Part shown: positions 1 through 6,137 of the stretch, one piece after another
How the letters are laid out: each line of letters starts with the position of its first letter
Numbering within the stretch: the stretch's first letter is position 1
Assembly (NCBI GenBank): GCA_036351435.1
Contig: JAZBPA010000301.1
Coordinates: forward strand, 1-8,205
Source: JAAUQA01 sp036351435
GTDB lineage: Bacteria > Pseudomonadota > Gammaproteobacteria > Competibacterales > Competibacteraceae
Length of the DNA stretch: 8,205 nt
Direction of reading: 5' to 3'
Translations under genes and position numbers: made by a program
Notes under the pieces: generated by a model
What the model was told of the DNA's origin: nothing
Seen by the model: only the letters and a program-made list of their open reading frames with translations
The model's database searches: none

Positions 1-184
1 AATGCTCGGTTGGCCAAGGCCGCTTAACTTAGTGTCCGTTTTTACTTAACCACCTCAGTCTTTCAGCTCAGTAAAATACGGCCGCGGATTCGGTAACATC
101 GGCTAATCCCAAAATCCAACACCCTACCTGAACCCGTTGTTAAGGCTACATAGCGTGATCGCCCTGGATATCAAAATGAATAAC

Positions 185-213
185 TTGTATAGAGTCGATG
201 ACTTTGATATAAA
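185..213 (+). promoter_or_regulatory. Candidate sigma-70 promoter for rpmB-rpmG
   Basis: A TATAAA -10 element (208-213, five of six consensus bases) lies exactly 17 bases after a weak -35, TTGTAT (185-190, first three bases matching). Transcription would begin near base 220, giving a leader of about 35 bases with a GGGGG Shine-Dalgarno-like run at 242-246 before the rpmB ATG. It is the best promoter match in the 254 bases ahead of rpmB. The assignment is by motif only. Confidence 0.45.
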
Positions 214-254
214 CTCTGGTTCAATTAAATTTCATCGGTCAGGGGGTATTCCCG

Positions 255-491
255 ATGTCCAGAGTCTGCCAAGTGACCGGCAAGCGTCCAGCCACCGGTA
301 ATAATGTGTCTCACGCGCACAATAAAACCCGTCGCCGGTTTTTGCCGAATCTTCATACCCATCGGTTTTGGGTTGAAAGTGAAAAGCGCTTTGTAAAGCT
401 GCGCTTGACCACCAAAGGTATGCGCACTATCGATAAAAAAGGTATCGATACCGTGTTGACGGAAATGCGTGCCCGTGGCGAGAAAGTCTGA
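255..491 (+). CDS. rpmB: 50S ribosomal protein L28
   Basis: Encodes the 78-residue large-subunit protein bL28, a structural component of the 50S ribosome. The start MSRVCQVTGKRP, the central RRFLPNLHTHRFWVESEKRF and the end KKGIDTVLTEMRARGEKV match enteric L28 almost residue for residue, with the same length as in E. coli. It carries a single cysteine (C5) and no CxxC pairs, so it is the zinc-independent form. The ATG follows an AGGGGG run with about eight bases of spacing. The stop codon at 489-491 overlaps the Shine-Dalgarno of rpmG, as expected for a coupled rpmB-rpmG operon. Confidence 0.98.
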   Translation: MSRVCQVTGKRPATGNNVSHAHNKTRRRFLPNLHTHRFWVESEKRFVKLRLTTKGMRTIDKKGIDTVLTEMRARGEKV

Positions 492-503
492 GGAGTTACC
501 ATC

Positions 504-659
504 ATGCGCGATAAGATCAAGCTGATCTCCACCGCCGGAACAGGTCATTTTTATACCACCACTAAGAACAAGCGTACAACACCAGGCAAGTTGGAATTCA
601 AGAAATACGATCCCAAGGTGCGCAAACATGTTCTCTACAAAGAGGGTAAGATCAAATAA
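504..659 (+). CDS. rpmG: 50S ribosomal protein L33
   Basis: A 51-residue bL33 protein of the 50S subunit. The stretches IKLISTAGTGHFYTTTKNKR, KLEFKKYDPKVRKHVLYKE and the terminal GKIK are diagnostic. It has no cysteines, so it is the zinc-free type. It starts at MRDKIK and lacks the four-residue AKGI stretch after Met seen in E. coli L33 (55 residues). The reading frame upstream closes at the rpmB stop with no alternative start, and AGGAG at 491-495 is eight bases before the ATG, so this start is well supported. It is co-transcribed with rpmB twelve bases upstream and followed by a strong hairpin terminator. Confidence 0.97.
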   Translation: MRDKIKLISTAGTGHFYTTTKNKRTTPGKLEFKKYDPKVRKHVLYKEGKIK

Positions 660-676
660 CCGGATGCATAGCCGGA

Positions 677-715
677 GCCAGTAAAAAACCCGCTTAAAGC
701 GGGTTTTTTACTGGC
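677..715. terminator. Bidirectional intrinsic terminator between rpmG and the desaturase
   Basis: A perfect 19-base-pair inverted repeat around a single central base (696). The GC core CCCGCTT/AAGCGGG is flanked by A6 on the left and T6 on the right, with GCCAGT/ACTGGC outside. Read on either strand it gives a GC-rich hairpin followed by a U-run, so it can end both the rpmBG transcript and the convergent desaturase transcript, whose stop codon lies seven bases away. Confidence 0.93.
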
Positions 716-721
716 AACGCC

Positions 722-1897
722 TCAGACGGCGCGTAACGAATAACTGCGCAGAGACTGGGCGAAATCCTGTAAATATTTGATGCCGCTTACTTCTGCTTCT
801 GCGCACCACTCCTGTAAAGCTGCCAGTAATTTCTCATGGCTAGCCGAAGTACGTCCCCAAATAGCCTGTAACCGAGACCGGAATTCGTAGACGGTGCGCA
901 GAGCTTGGCTGGTTTTAAGCGCGGACTGTAAATGATCCCGCTCTTGCGGTGCCAGCAGGGTATCTTCCCGAAGCAAGGCAGCACGTGCCCGCTTGAGAAA
1001 ATGTTGCCGAGAGGCATCAGCTTTGCGCATCTCTTCTCTGAGTACCGGGACTACCACATGGCGACCGAAATCGGCCATGACATGTAAGCGGTTCAACACC
1101 ACCGCACGCACGGTATCTAAATCTACAATCTGCTTATCGGGAACCCGTTGTGGCATGGGAGCAAGCTTTTTAACCCGCGCCAGCCCCAGGCTTTGCAACC
1201 AACAAATATGGAACCAACCCCAGTCCAGTTCCCACCATTTGTTGGATAATTTGGCCGAACTGGGAAAAGCGTGATGATTATTATGCAGTTCTTCACCGCC
1301 GATAAAGATACCCCAGGGCAAGATGTTGGCTGAAGCATCTTGGGTTTCGTAGTTGCGATAACCCCAAAAGTGGCCAATTCCATTAATAACCCCGGCAGCC
1401 CAGAAGGGAATCCACAGCATCTGTACCGCCCAGACGGTCAAGCCGAGCGCGCCGAATAGGACAACATCAATAATCAGCAGCAAACTGACACCAAGAATGT
1501 GATGTGGCGTATACAGTTTGCGTTCTATCCAGTCGTCCGGCGTATTGTGTCCGTAACGCTCCAGCGTCTCGGCATTCAAGGATTCCTTCCGGTACAGTTC
1601 GGCGCCATTGAGCATGACCTGATCGAGACCGAGCACTTGTGGGCTATGGGGATCGTCGGGTGTTTCACACTTGGCGTGGTGTTTGCGGTGAATAGCGACC
1701 CATTCTTTGGTCACCATGCCGGTGGTCAGCCACAACCAAAAGCGAAAAAAATGACTGACTACCGGGTGCAATTCCAAAGCACGATGCGCTTGTGCACGGT
1801 GCAGAAAAACAGTAACCGAAACAATCGTGATGTGAGTCAGCAACAGGGTGGTGAGAATAACCCCCCCTACCGACAGGTCCAAAAGACCGTTGAACAT
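722..1897 (-). CDS. Membrane fatty-acid (acyl-CoA/acyl-lipid delta-9 type) desaturase
   Basis: A 391-residue integral membrane di-iron desaturase that introduces a double bond into a saturated acyl chain using O2 and an electron donor. All three histidine boxes are visible: HRAQAH (residues 33-38), HRKHH (70-74) and HNNHH (205-209), plus the auxiliary NGIGH (H175). Hydrophobic stretches at about 10-34, 47-62 and 133-172 form the membrane helices, and the boxes fall on the cytoplasmic side as in the family. The roughly 140-residue charged C-terminal tail after about 250 is also seen in Pseudomonas DesB-like proteins of about 390 residues. The frame is open up to a TTG at 1987, but the first ATG (1897) gives MFNGLLDLSVGG, matching the usual family N-terminus, so I place the start there. 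The Shine-Dalgarno is weak. Exact regiospecificity and substrate cannot be read from sequence. Confidence 0.93.
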   Translation of the reverse strand: MFNGLLDLSVGGVILTTLLLTHITIVSVTVFLHRAQAHRALELHPVVSHFFRFWLWLTTGMVTKEWVAIHRKHHAKCETPDDPHSPQVLGLDQVMLNGAELYRKESLNAETLERYGHNTPDDWIERKLYTPHHILGVSLLLIIDVVLFGALGLTVWAVQMLWIPFWAAGVINGIGHFWGYRNYETQDASANILPWGIFIGGEELHNNHHAFPSSAKLSNKWWELDWGWFHICWLQSLGLARVKKLAPMPQRVPDKQIVDLDTVRAVVLNRLHVMADFGRHVVVPVLREEMRKADASRQHFLKRARAALLREDTLLAPQERDHLQSALKTSQALRTVYEFRSRLQAIWGRTSASHEKLLAALQEWCAEAEVSGIKYLQDFAQSLRSYSLRAV

Positions 1898-1941
1898 AGA
1901 TGAAGGTACCCCAGTTGGTGGTGATGTGGCGTTGCTATGCT

Positions 1942-2023
1942 GCTCGTCACTACCCCTAAAGATGGGGATGGGACATCCCGAGCACAACCCAACACCATTA
2001 AATTATGTCTAGGCAATCGCCTA
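1942..2023 (-). promoter_or_regulatory. Upstream/leader region of the desaturase with nested palindromes
   Basis: The 196-base gap between the cyclic-nucleotide-binding gene and the desaturase holds several inverted repeats: TAGGC/GCCTA (2010-2014 and 2019-2023), GGGATG/CATCCC (1965-1970 and 1974-1979), CCCC/GGGG (1953-1956 and 1964-1967), and an outer GCTCG/CGAGC pair (1942-1946 and 1979-1983). Further upstream, CTGACA followed after 16 bases by TATGTT on the minus strand is a plausible promoter. This suggests separate regulation of the desaturase, for example an operator at 2010-2023, but no known regulator motif was recognised. Confidence 0.25.
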
Positions 2024-2093
2024 AATTGATGACAAAACTATAAAACATAATGGTGCAGTCGTCCATGTCAGTAAAGCTTAAGGTATTAAAAAC

Positions 2094-2609
2094 TTAGGTC
2101 TTATTTTGCTGCACTAATTGTGTGCGCACATACTCCAACTCTTTTTGCGCAACGACTAACTCTTCGTTAGCCAGTTTCAATCGTTCAGCGATAATCTTGG
2201 CGAGCACCCCGTACAATACCGCATAACATGCATTGCGCTCTTCGGTGGACAGCTTATGCAGAAAGGCAATGCTGATTGCCAAGCACCAGCTTTTTTCAAC
2301 TGCAATCACTGCAGCAGAGCGTGCCTCACCATCCAACATCGACAGTTCGCCGAATAGCTCGCCTGCGTCTTCGAAGGTAGCAATCCATGCTTTGTTTTTT
2401 ATCACTTTTACTTTGCCGCTCAGCAGGATAAACATTTTGTCATCGAAACCACCCTCGGCAATGATAATCTCGTCGGGCTCGTAGATAATCATTTTGCTGG
2501 CATTGAGCAATTCTTTGAGATGGTCTTCGCCGAACGATTGCAGGAATGGGATTTTCCGAAAATTATCGAGTGAGCCGACCAACTCGGCACCAGTCTTATG
2601 AACTCTCAT
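2094..2609 (-). CDS. Stand-alone cyclic-nucleotide-binding domain protein
   Basis: A 171-residue soluble protein with one cNMP-binding (CRP/PKA-type) beta-barrel at about residues 18-125. The phosphate-binding cassette FGELSMLDGEARSAA (86-100) keeps the glycine, glutamate (E88) and arginine (R97) that contact the cyclic nucleotide in CRP. After the barrel there is only a long helical, probably coiled-coil tail (about 125-168). No helix-turn-helix, kinase, channel or cyclase domain follows, so it is not a CRP/FNR transcription factor and must act through a partner or by dimerising. The frame can be extended to a GTG at 2618, but AAGGG (2622-2618 on this strand) lies eight bases before the ATG at 2609, which decides the start. 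It lies upstream of the desaturase on the same strand, 196 bases apart, and is divergent from mutM. Its target is unknown. Confidence 0.88.
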   Translation of the reverse strand: MRVHKTGAELVGSLDNFRKIPFLQSFGEDHLKELLNASKMIIYEPDEIIIAEGGFDDKMFILLSGKVKVIKNKAWIATFEDAGELFGELSMLDGEARSAAVIAVEKSWCLAISIAFLHKLSTEERNACYAVLYGVLAKIIAERLKLANEELVVAQKELEYVRTQLVQQNKT

Positions 2610-2678
2610 GCAAGTCACCCTTGGCGCGTGTTGCGGAAGCCGAACAGGTGCGCGGTGTTTAATACCCTAACCGATTGA

Positions 2679-2686
2679 ATTATAGT
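2679..2686. promoter_or_regulatory. Overlapping divergent -10 elements (mutM and cNMP-binding gene)
   Basis: On the minus strand 2684-2679 reads a perfect TATAAT, about 70 bases before the cyclic-nucleotide-binding gene start. On the plus strand 2681-2686 reads TATAGT, about 25 bases before the mutM ATG. Neither has a convincing -35 at 17 bases. The overlap would make the two promoters compete. This is supported by motif only. Confidence 0.3.
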
Positions 2687-2711
2687 ACCCGAGCGCTAAC
2701 AGTACCCCACT

Positions 2712-3527
2712 ATGCCCGAATTACCTGAAGTCGAAACGACCCGACGTAGTATAGCCCCTCATCTGCTTGAACAACGCATCGTCCGAGTGATCGTGCGAGA
2801 ACGACGCTTCCGTTGGCCGATCAATCCGGAACTGGAATACATAATAACCGGGCAACTGATTCACGCGGTGGAGCGGCGCGCCAAATACTTGCTGTTGCGC
2901 CTAACCCAAGGCACTGCGCTATTGCATCTCGGCATGTCCGGCAGTCTTCGCATCCTGCGTTGTGGCACGTCAACGAATAAGCACGATCACGTCGATCTTG
3001 ATCTGAGCAATGGGTTTTGTTTGCGCTTTACCGATCCGCGCCGTTTCGGTGCGCTACTCTGGACCACTGATGCACTTGATCAGCATCCGTTGTTAAGCCA
3101 TTTAGGGCCCGAACCCTTGGCTGACAATTTTACCGCTGACTATCTCTACCGTGCAGCACGGAACCGCAAGATCGCGATCAAACCATACATTATGGATGGC
3201 CGGATTGTGGTTGGGGTGGGTAATATTTATGCTAATGAAGCATTGTTCCTGGCAGGTATCCATCCGCAACGTGCCGCTGGACGGCTCTCCAAAAAACACT
3301 ATGGAGCGCTAGTGAAGTCTATCCGCGAAGTGTTGCAAGAAGCTATTGCGCAGGGTGGCACGACCTTGCGCGATTTCACTAGTGGAGACGGCGAACCCGG
3401 TTATTTTAAACAGCGATTGCGGGTCTATGGGCGTGATCGCCAATCGTGTCGGCAGTGCGGAGAACCGATTCAGGTTAGTCGTTTAGGTCAGCGCGCCACT
3501 TATTATTGCAACCGCTGCCAGCGATGA
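2712..3527 (+). CDS. mutM: Formamidopyrimidine-DNA glycosylase (Fpg)
   Basis: A 271-residue bifunctional base-excision-repair enzyme. It removes 8-oxoguanine and formamidopyrimidines and nicks the strand by beta,delta-elimination. The N-terminal MPELPEVETTRR provides the catalytic proline (P2) and glutamate (E3), and K58 in RRAKYLL is the conserved lysine. The helix-two-turn-helix carries VGVGNIYANEALFLAGIHP. The C-terminal zinc finger has C246, C249, C266 and C269 with the arginine finger GQRATYY (R261). Length is normal for the family. The start is fixed by the need for MPELPE, although the Shine-Dalgarno is poor. In E. coli mutM lies directly after rpmBG; here two minus-strand genes separate them. 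Confidence 0.97.
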   Translation: MPELPEVETTRRSIAPHLLEQRIVRVIVRERRFRWPINPELEYIITGQLIHAVERRAKYLLLRLTQGTALLHLGMSGSLRILRCGTSTNKHDHVDLDLSNGFCLRFTDPRRFGALLWTTDALDQHPLLSHLGPEPLADNFTADYLYRAARNRKIAIKPYIMDGRIVVGVGNIYANEALFLAGIHPQRAAGRLSKKHYGALVKSIREVLQEAIAQGGTTLRDFTSGDGEPGYFKQRLRVYGRDRQSCRQCGEPIQVSRLGQRATYYCNRCQR

Positions 3528-3574
3528 CTATGCAACCGTTGGGCGTAAGTTTTGCTTGATGATGAAGCAACGCT

Positions 3575-3594
3575 GTGATTGTTGATATAATCAC
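3575..3594 (+). promoter_or_regulatory. Extended -10 promoter of the cysE-isc operon with overlapping palindrome
   Basis: TGATATAAT at 3583-3591 is a perfect extended -10 (TG-n-TATAAT), which can work without a good -35, and none is seen. A perfect inverted repeat GTGATT (3575-3580)/AATCAC (3589-3594) brackets and overlaps it, so a bound protein would block RNA polymerase. A short AACCG/CGGTT hairpin (3604-3608 and 3616-3620) would sit near the 5' end of the transcript. The palindrome does not look like the IscR type 1 consensus as I know it. Confidence 0.5.
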
Positions 3595-3651
3595 TCGGAA
3601 ATTAACCGTCAAGAGCGGTTCCTGTTCCACCCAGCGACGCGAATCAGCATT

Positions 3652-4455
3652 ATGTGGCAACGTTTACGAGAAGACATCCTTTGCGTGTTCGACCGCGATC
3701 CGGCAGCGCGCAATGTCTTTGAAATCATAACCAATTACCCGGGCATCCACGCCCTACTTACTCATCGTTTCAGTCATCGTCTGTGGCGGATGAAGCTGAA
3801 ATGGTTAGCCCGCTTTGTGTCCACCCTGGCACGCTGGCTGACTGGGATCGAAATTCATCCCGGTGCGACCATCGGGCGGCGCTTTTTCATTGATCACGGA
3901 ATGGGCGTAGTGATCGGCGAAACGGCTGTCATCGGCGATGACTGTACGCTCTATCATGGCGTTACCTTAGGTGGCACTAGTTGGCGTAAAGGCAAACGTC
4001 ATCCGACCTTAGGTGACAATATCGTTGTAGGTGCTGGCGCCAAAATTTTAGGTCCGATTACCGTTCATGACGGCGCTCGCATCGGTTCCAACACTGTGGT
4101 GCTTAAAGATGTTCCCGCTAACGCCACTGTGGTCGGTGTACCGGGACGGCTAGTGGAACATGCCCCACGCCAGGACAAAGAGTTACGCCAGGAAATCGCT
4201 CGCAAGCTAGGATTCGACGCCTACGGCACGACTCCGGACATGCCCGACCCGGAAGCCAGTGTCATCAACCGGATGCTGGAACATATTCAACTACTGGATG
4301 GTAAAATCACTGAGATGTGCAAGGCGATGCAGGCAGCCGGTTTAGAACCAGGCGGTACCCCGTTACCCTGCTTAGATGCGCATGAGATCCGATCAGCGAC
4401 ATGCCGGGAAAATGATGCCAAGATCGGTGATGAAATCGATCTTTCAGGGCGTTGA
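3652..4455 (+). CDS. cysE: Serine O-acetyltransferase
   Basis: A 267-residue cytoplasmic enzyme that transfers acetyl from acetyl-CoA to L-serine to give O-acetylserine, the precursor for cysteine. A short helical N-terminal domain (1-62) is followed by the left-handed beta-helix of hexapeptide repeats (about 66-165): IHPGATIGRRFFIDHGMGVV, IGETAVIGDDCTLYHGVTLGG and VVGAGAKILGPI. H82 is the catalytic histidine, with E67 at the position of the E. coli aspartate, as in short-form SATs. The GVPGRLV segment (162-168) closes the helix. A roughly 100-residue C-terminal extension with a helical MPDPEASVINRMLEHIQLLD region resembles the Pseudomonas isc-linked CysE. It is the first gene of the cluster: iscS starts two bases after its stop, so cysteine supply and sulfur extraction are coupled. 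The Shine-Dalgarno is weak. Confidence 0.95.
   Translation: MWQRLREDILCVFDRDPAARNVFEIITNYPGIHALLTHRFSHRLWRMKLKWLARFVSTLARWLTGIEIHPGATIGRRFFIDHGMGVVIGETAVIGDDCTLYHGVTLGGTSWRKGKRHPTLGDNIVVGAGAKILGPITVHDGARIGSNTVVLKDVPANATVVGVPGRLVEHAPRQDKELRQEIARKLGFDAYGTTPDMPDPEASVINRMLEHIQLLDGKITEMCKAMQAAGLEPGGTPLPCLDAHEIRSATCRENDAKIGDEIDLSGR
4446..4449 (+). promoter_or_regulatory. Ribosome binding site of iscS inside the cysE end
   Basis: AGGG within the last cysE codons lies eight bases before the ATG at 4458. It favours that ATG over the in-frame TTG at 4452, and indicates translation coupled to cysE. Confidence 0.5.
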
Positions 4456-4457
4456 TA

Positions 4458-5678
4458 ATGCAATTACCGATTTATTTGGATTACGCCGCAACCACCCCTG
4501 TCGATCCACGGGTGGCGCAAGTTATGATCAGGCATTTGACTCAGGACGGCAGCTTCGGTAATCCGGCCTCTACCGGCCACGCCTTTGGTCAAACCGCGCA
4601 GCGAGCTGTCGAACAAGCCCGTCAGCAAGTCGCTACGTTAATCCATGCCGATCCCAAAGAAATTATTTGGACATCAGGCGCAACGGAGTCCACCAATCTA
4701 GCGCTCAAAGGTGTAGCGCAAGCCCATAAAGGCCGTCATCTTGTCACTTGCAAGACTGAACACCGGGCAACGCTGGATGTCTGTAATCAGCTGGAACGGC
4801 AAGGCTATCGGGTAAGCTACTTGGACCCACAACCCAATGGCCTGTTGGATTTGCAACAGTTGGCGGACACCTTACAAGACGATACCGTCCTAGTGTCCAT
4901 CATGCACGTGAATAACGAAATCGGGGTAAGCCAGGACTTAGCAGCTATTGGACAACTGACCCGTAGCCGAGGCGTTCTACTGCATGTGGATGCAGCCCAG
5001 AGTGTGGGCAAAATTCCTATCGACGTGCGGGCTATGAATATCGATTTAATGAGTCTGACCGCGCACAAACTTTACGGCCCTAAAGGGATCGGTGCGTTGT
5101 ATGTGCAGCGGTTGCCGCGGGTCCGCCTGACCGCGCAGATTCATGGTGGCGGTCAGGAACGGGGCTTGCGTGCCGGTACCTTGCCGACTCATCAGATTGT
5201 GGGTATGGGTGAGGCTTGTCATATTGCTTCCCTGGAGATGGCTAGTGAGAATGACCGGATTCGCCAATTACGGGACCATTTGTGGCGGGGATTGCAGGAA
5301 TTAGGAGCCGTTTTGTTGAACGGCGATCCAGATCAGCGCGTGGCGGGAATTCTGAATGTTAGTTTCAGTGGCATCAGCAGTGAGTCCTTATTGATGGCGC
5401 TTAAGAATCTGGCCTTGTCTTCGAGCTCTGCGTGCAGTTCGGCAAACTCGGAACCGTCTCATGTATTGCGTGCTCTAGGACTTTCCGACACACTGGCAGG
5501 CAGCGCTATCCGATTCAGTATCGGCCGTTTCACTACTACCGAAGAAATTGATTTTGCCGTTACCGAAGTACATTGTGCGGTGAATCGACTGCGCGAATTG
5601 TCACCGTTATGGGAGCTGCAACAAGCTGGCTTAGACCCCGATACTGTGCAATGGGAAACGTTTGCAGCGGTCCAATGA
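4458..5678 (+). CDS. iscS: Cysteine desulfurase IscS
   Basis: A 406-residue PLP enzyme that converts cysteine to alanine and passes the sulfane sulfur, as a persulfide, to Fe-S assembly and thiolation partners. The N-terminus MQLPIYLDYAATTPVDPRV is typical. H102 (TEHRAT) stacks on PLP, and K204 (SLTAHKLYGPKG) forms the Schiff base. The catalytic cysteine is C326 in the flexible loop SSSSACSSANSEPSHVLRAL. The C-terminal SPLWELQQAGLDPDTVQWE is the IscS-specific tail that docks IscU, so this is a housekeeping-type (group I) IscS, not NifS or SufS. The start is the ATG at 4458: it gives the canonical N-terminus and has an AGGG eight bases upstream. It lies directly after cysE, where Pseudomonas has iscR in between. 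All catalytic residues are intact. Confidence 0.97.
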   Translation: MQLPIYLDYAATTPVDPRVAQVMIRHLTQDGSFGNPASTGHAFGQTAQRAVEQARQQVATLIHADPKEIIWTSGATESTNLALKGVAQAHKGRHLVTCKTEHRATLDVCNQLERQGYRVSYLDPQPNGLLDLQQLADTLQDDTVLVSIMHVNNEIGVSQDLAAIGQLTRSRGVLLHVDAAQSVGKIPIDVRAMNIDLMSLTAHKLYGPKGIGALYVQRLPRVRLTAQIHGGGQERGLRAGTLPTHQIVGMGEACHIASLEMASENDRIRQLRDHLWRGLQELGAVLLNGDPDQRVAGILNVSFSGISSESLLMALKNLALSSSSACSSANSEPSHVLRALGLSDTLAGSAIRFSIGRFTTTEEIDFAVTEVHCAVNRLRELSPLWELQQAGLDPDTVQWETFAAVQ

Positions 5679-5718
5679 GAACAGCGCATTACTTACGCGC
5701 GAACCATGAGCTGTTGGC

Positions 5719-6108
5719 GTGAGTTACAGTGACATTATCCGGGAGCATTTCGATCATCCCCGCAATGTCGGAACATTCCTCGCGGAAGAGCGAACAATCG
5801 GCACGGGACGCAAGGGAGCCCCTGCGCTAGGAAATATGCTACAGCTGCAAATTAAAGTAATGCAGCACCCGGTCATTGCGGATACTCGCTTCAAAGCTTA
5901 CGGCAACGTTGGCATTATTGCTGCCGCTTCCTGGGTAAGTGAATGGCTTAAAGGCAAAACGCTGGAGCAGGCGGCTGACATTGACAACGCGTTGATTACC
6001 GAACAATTAGCATTGCCAGCGACACAGATACAAAGTGCGGTATTGGTCGAAGCAGTGGTGATAGCGGCCGTTGCGGATTACCAGGCTAAGCAGGCTGATA
6101 ACGCTTAA
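5719..6108 (+). CDS. Cysteine-less IscU-like protein (degenerate Fe-S scaffold)
   Basis: A 129-residue protein of the IscU fold. It aligns without gaps to E. coli IscU as I recall it: YSDIIREHFDHPRNVGTF, GAPALGNMLQLQIKV, DTRFKAYG, SEWLKGKTLEQA and the terminal AAVADYQAK are clear counterparts. Every known cluster ligand is lost: C37 is L, D39 is N, C63 is N, H105 is Q and C106 is S. No cysteine remains anywhere. The HscA-binding LPPVK (99-103) is LPATQ. Y3, GAPA (33-36) and W76 are kept, so folding and IscS docking may survive. The frame is intact and the body well conserved, which argues against simple decay. The start is GTG 5719, because an in-frame stop lies just upstream. The Shine-Dalgarno is poor. 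It sits between iscS and iscA, exactly where iscU belongs. Its function is unknown: an IscS regulator or structural subunit is possible. Confidence 0.9.
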   Translation: MSYSDIIREHFDHPRNVGTFLAEERTIGTGRKGAPALGNMLQLQIKVMQHPVIADTRFKAYGNVGIIAAASWVSEWLKGKTLEQAADIDNALITEQLALPATQIQSAVLVEAVVIAAVADYQAKQADNA

Positions 6109-6124
6109 CGTTTTTTGATCTAAC

Positions 6125-6130
6125 GAGGTG
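6125..6130 (+). promoter_or_regulatory. Ribosome binding site of iscA
   Basis: GAGGTG lies seven bases before the ATG at 6138 and only one base before the ATG at 6132. This selects the later start and a 107-residue IscA of standard length. Confidence 0.8.
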
Positions 6131-6137
6131 AATGATT

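Noticed and set aside
1..27. Possible C-terminal end of an upstream gene (frame 1 reads NARLAKAA then stop)
   Set aside because: Eight residues are too few to distinguish from chance; no family signal.
225..629. 134-codon open frame on the minus strand
   Set aside because: Antisense shadow of rpmB-rpmG, which are certain. No homology recognised.
1499..1903. 134-codon plus-strand frame inside the desaturase
   Set aside because: Lies fully antisense to the well-supported desaturase reading with all histidine boxes; low-quality composition.
1898..1987. 30-residue N-terminal extension of the desaturase from a TTG
   Set aside because: The extension has no family counterpart and lies in a palindrome-rich leader. 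The ATG at 1897 gives the canonical N-terminus.
3552..3570. TTGCTT/AAGCAA hairpin after mutM as a terminator
   Set aside because: Short AT-rich stem with a seven-base loop and no U-run after it on either strand.
6099..6116. AACG/CGTT mini-hairpin plus T6 between the iscU-like gene and iscA as an attenuator
   Set aside because: A four-pair stem is too weak, and the genes are probably cotranscribed.
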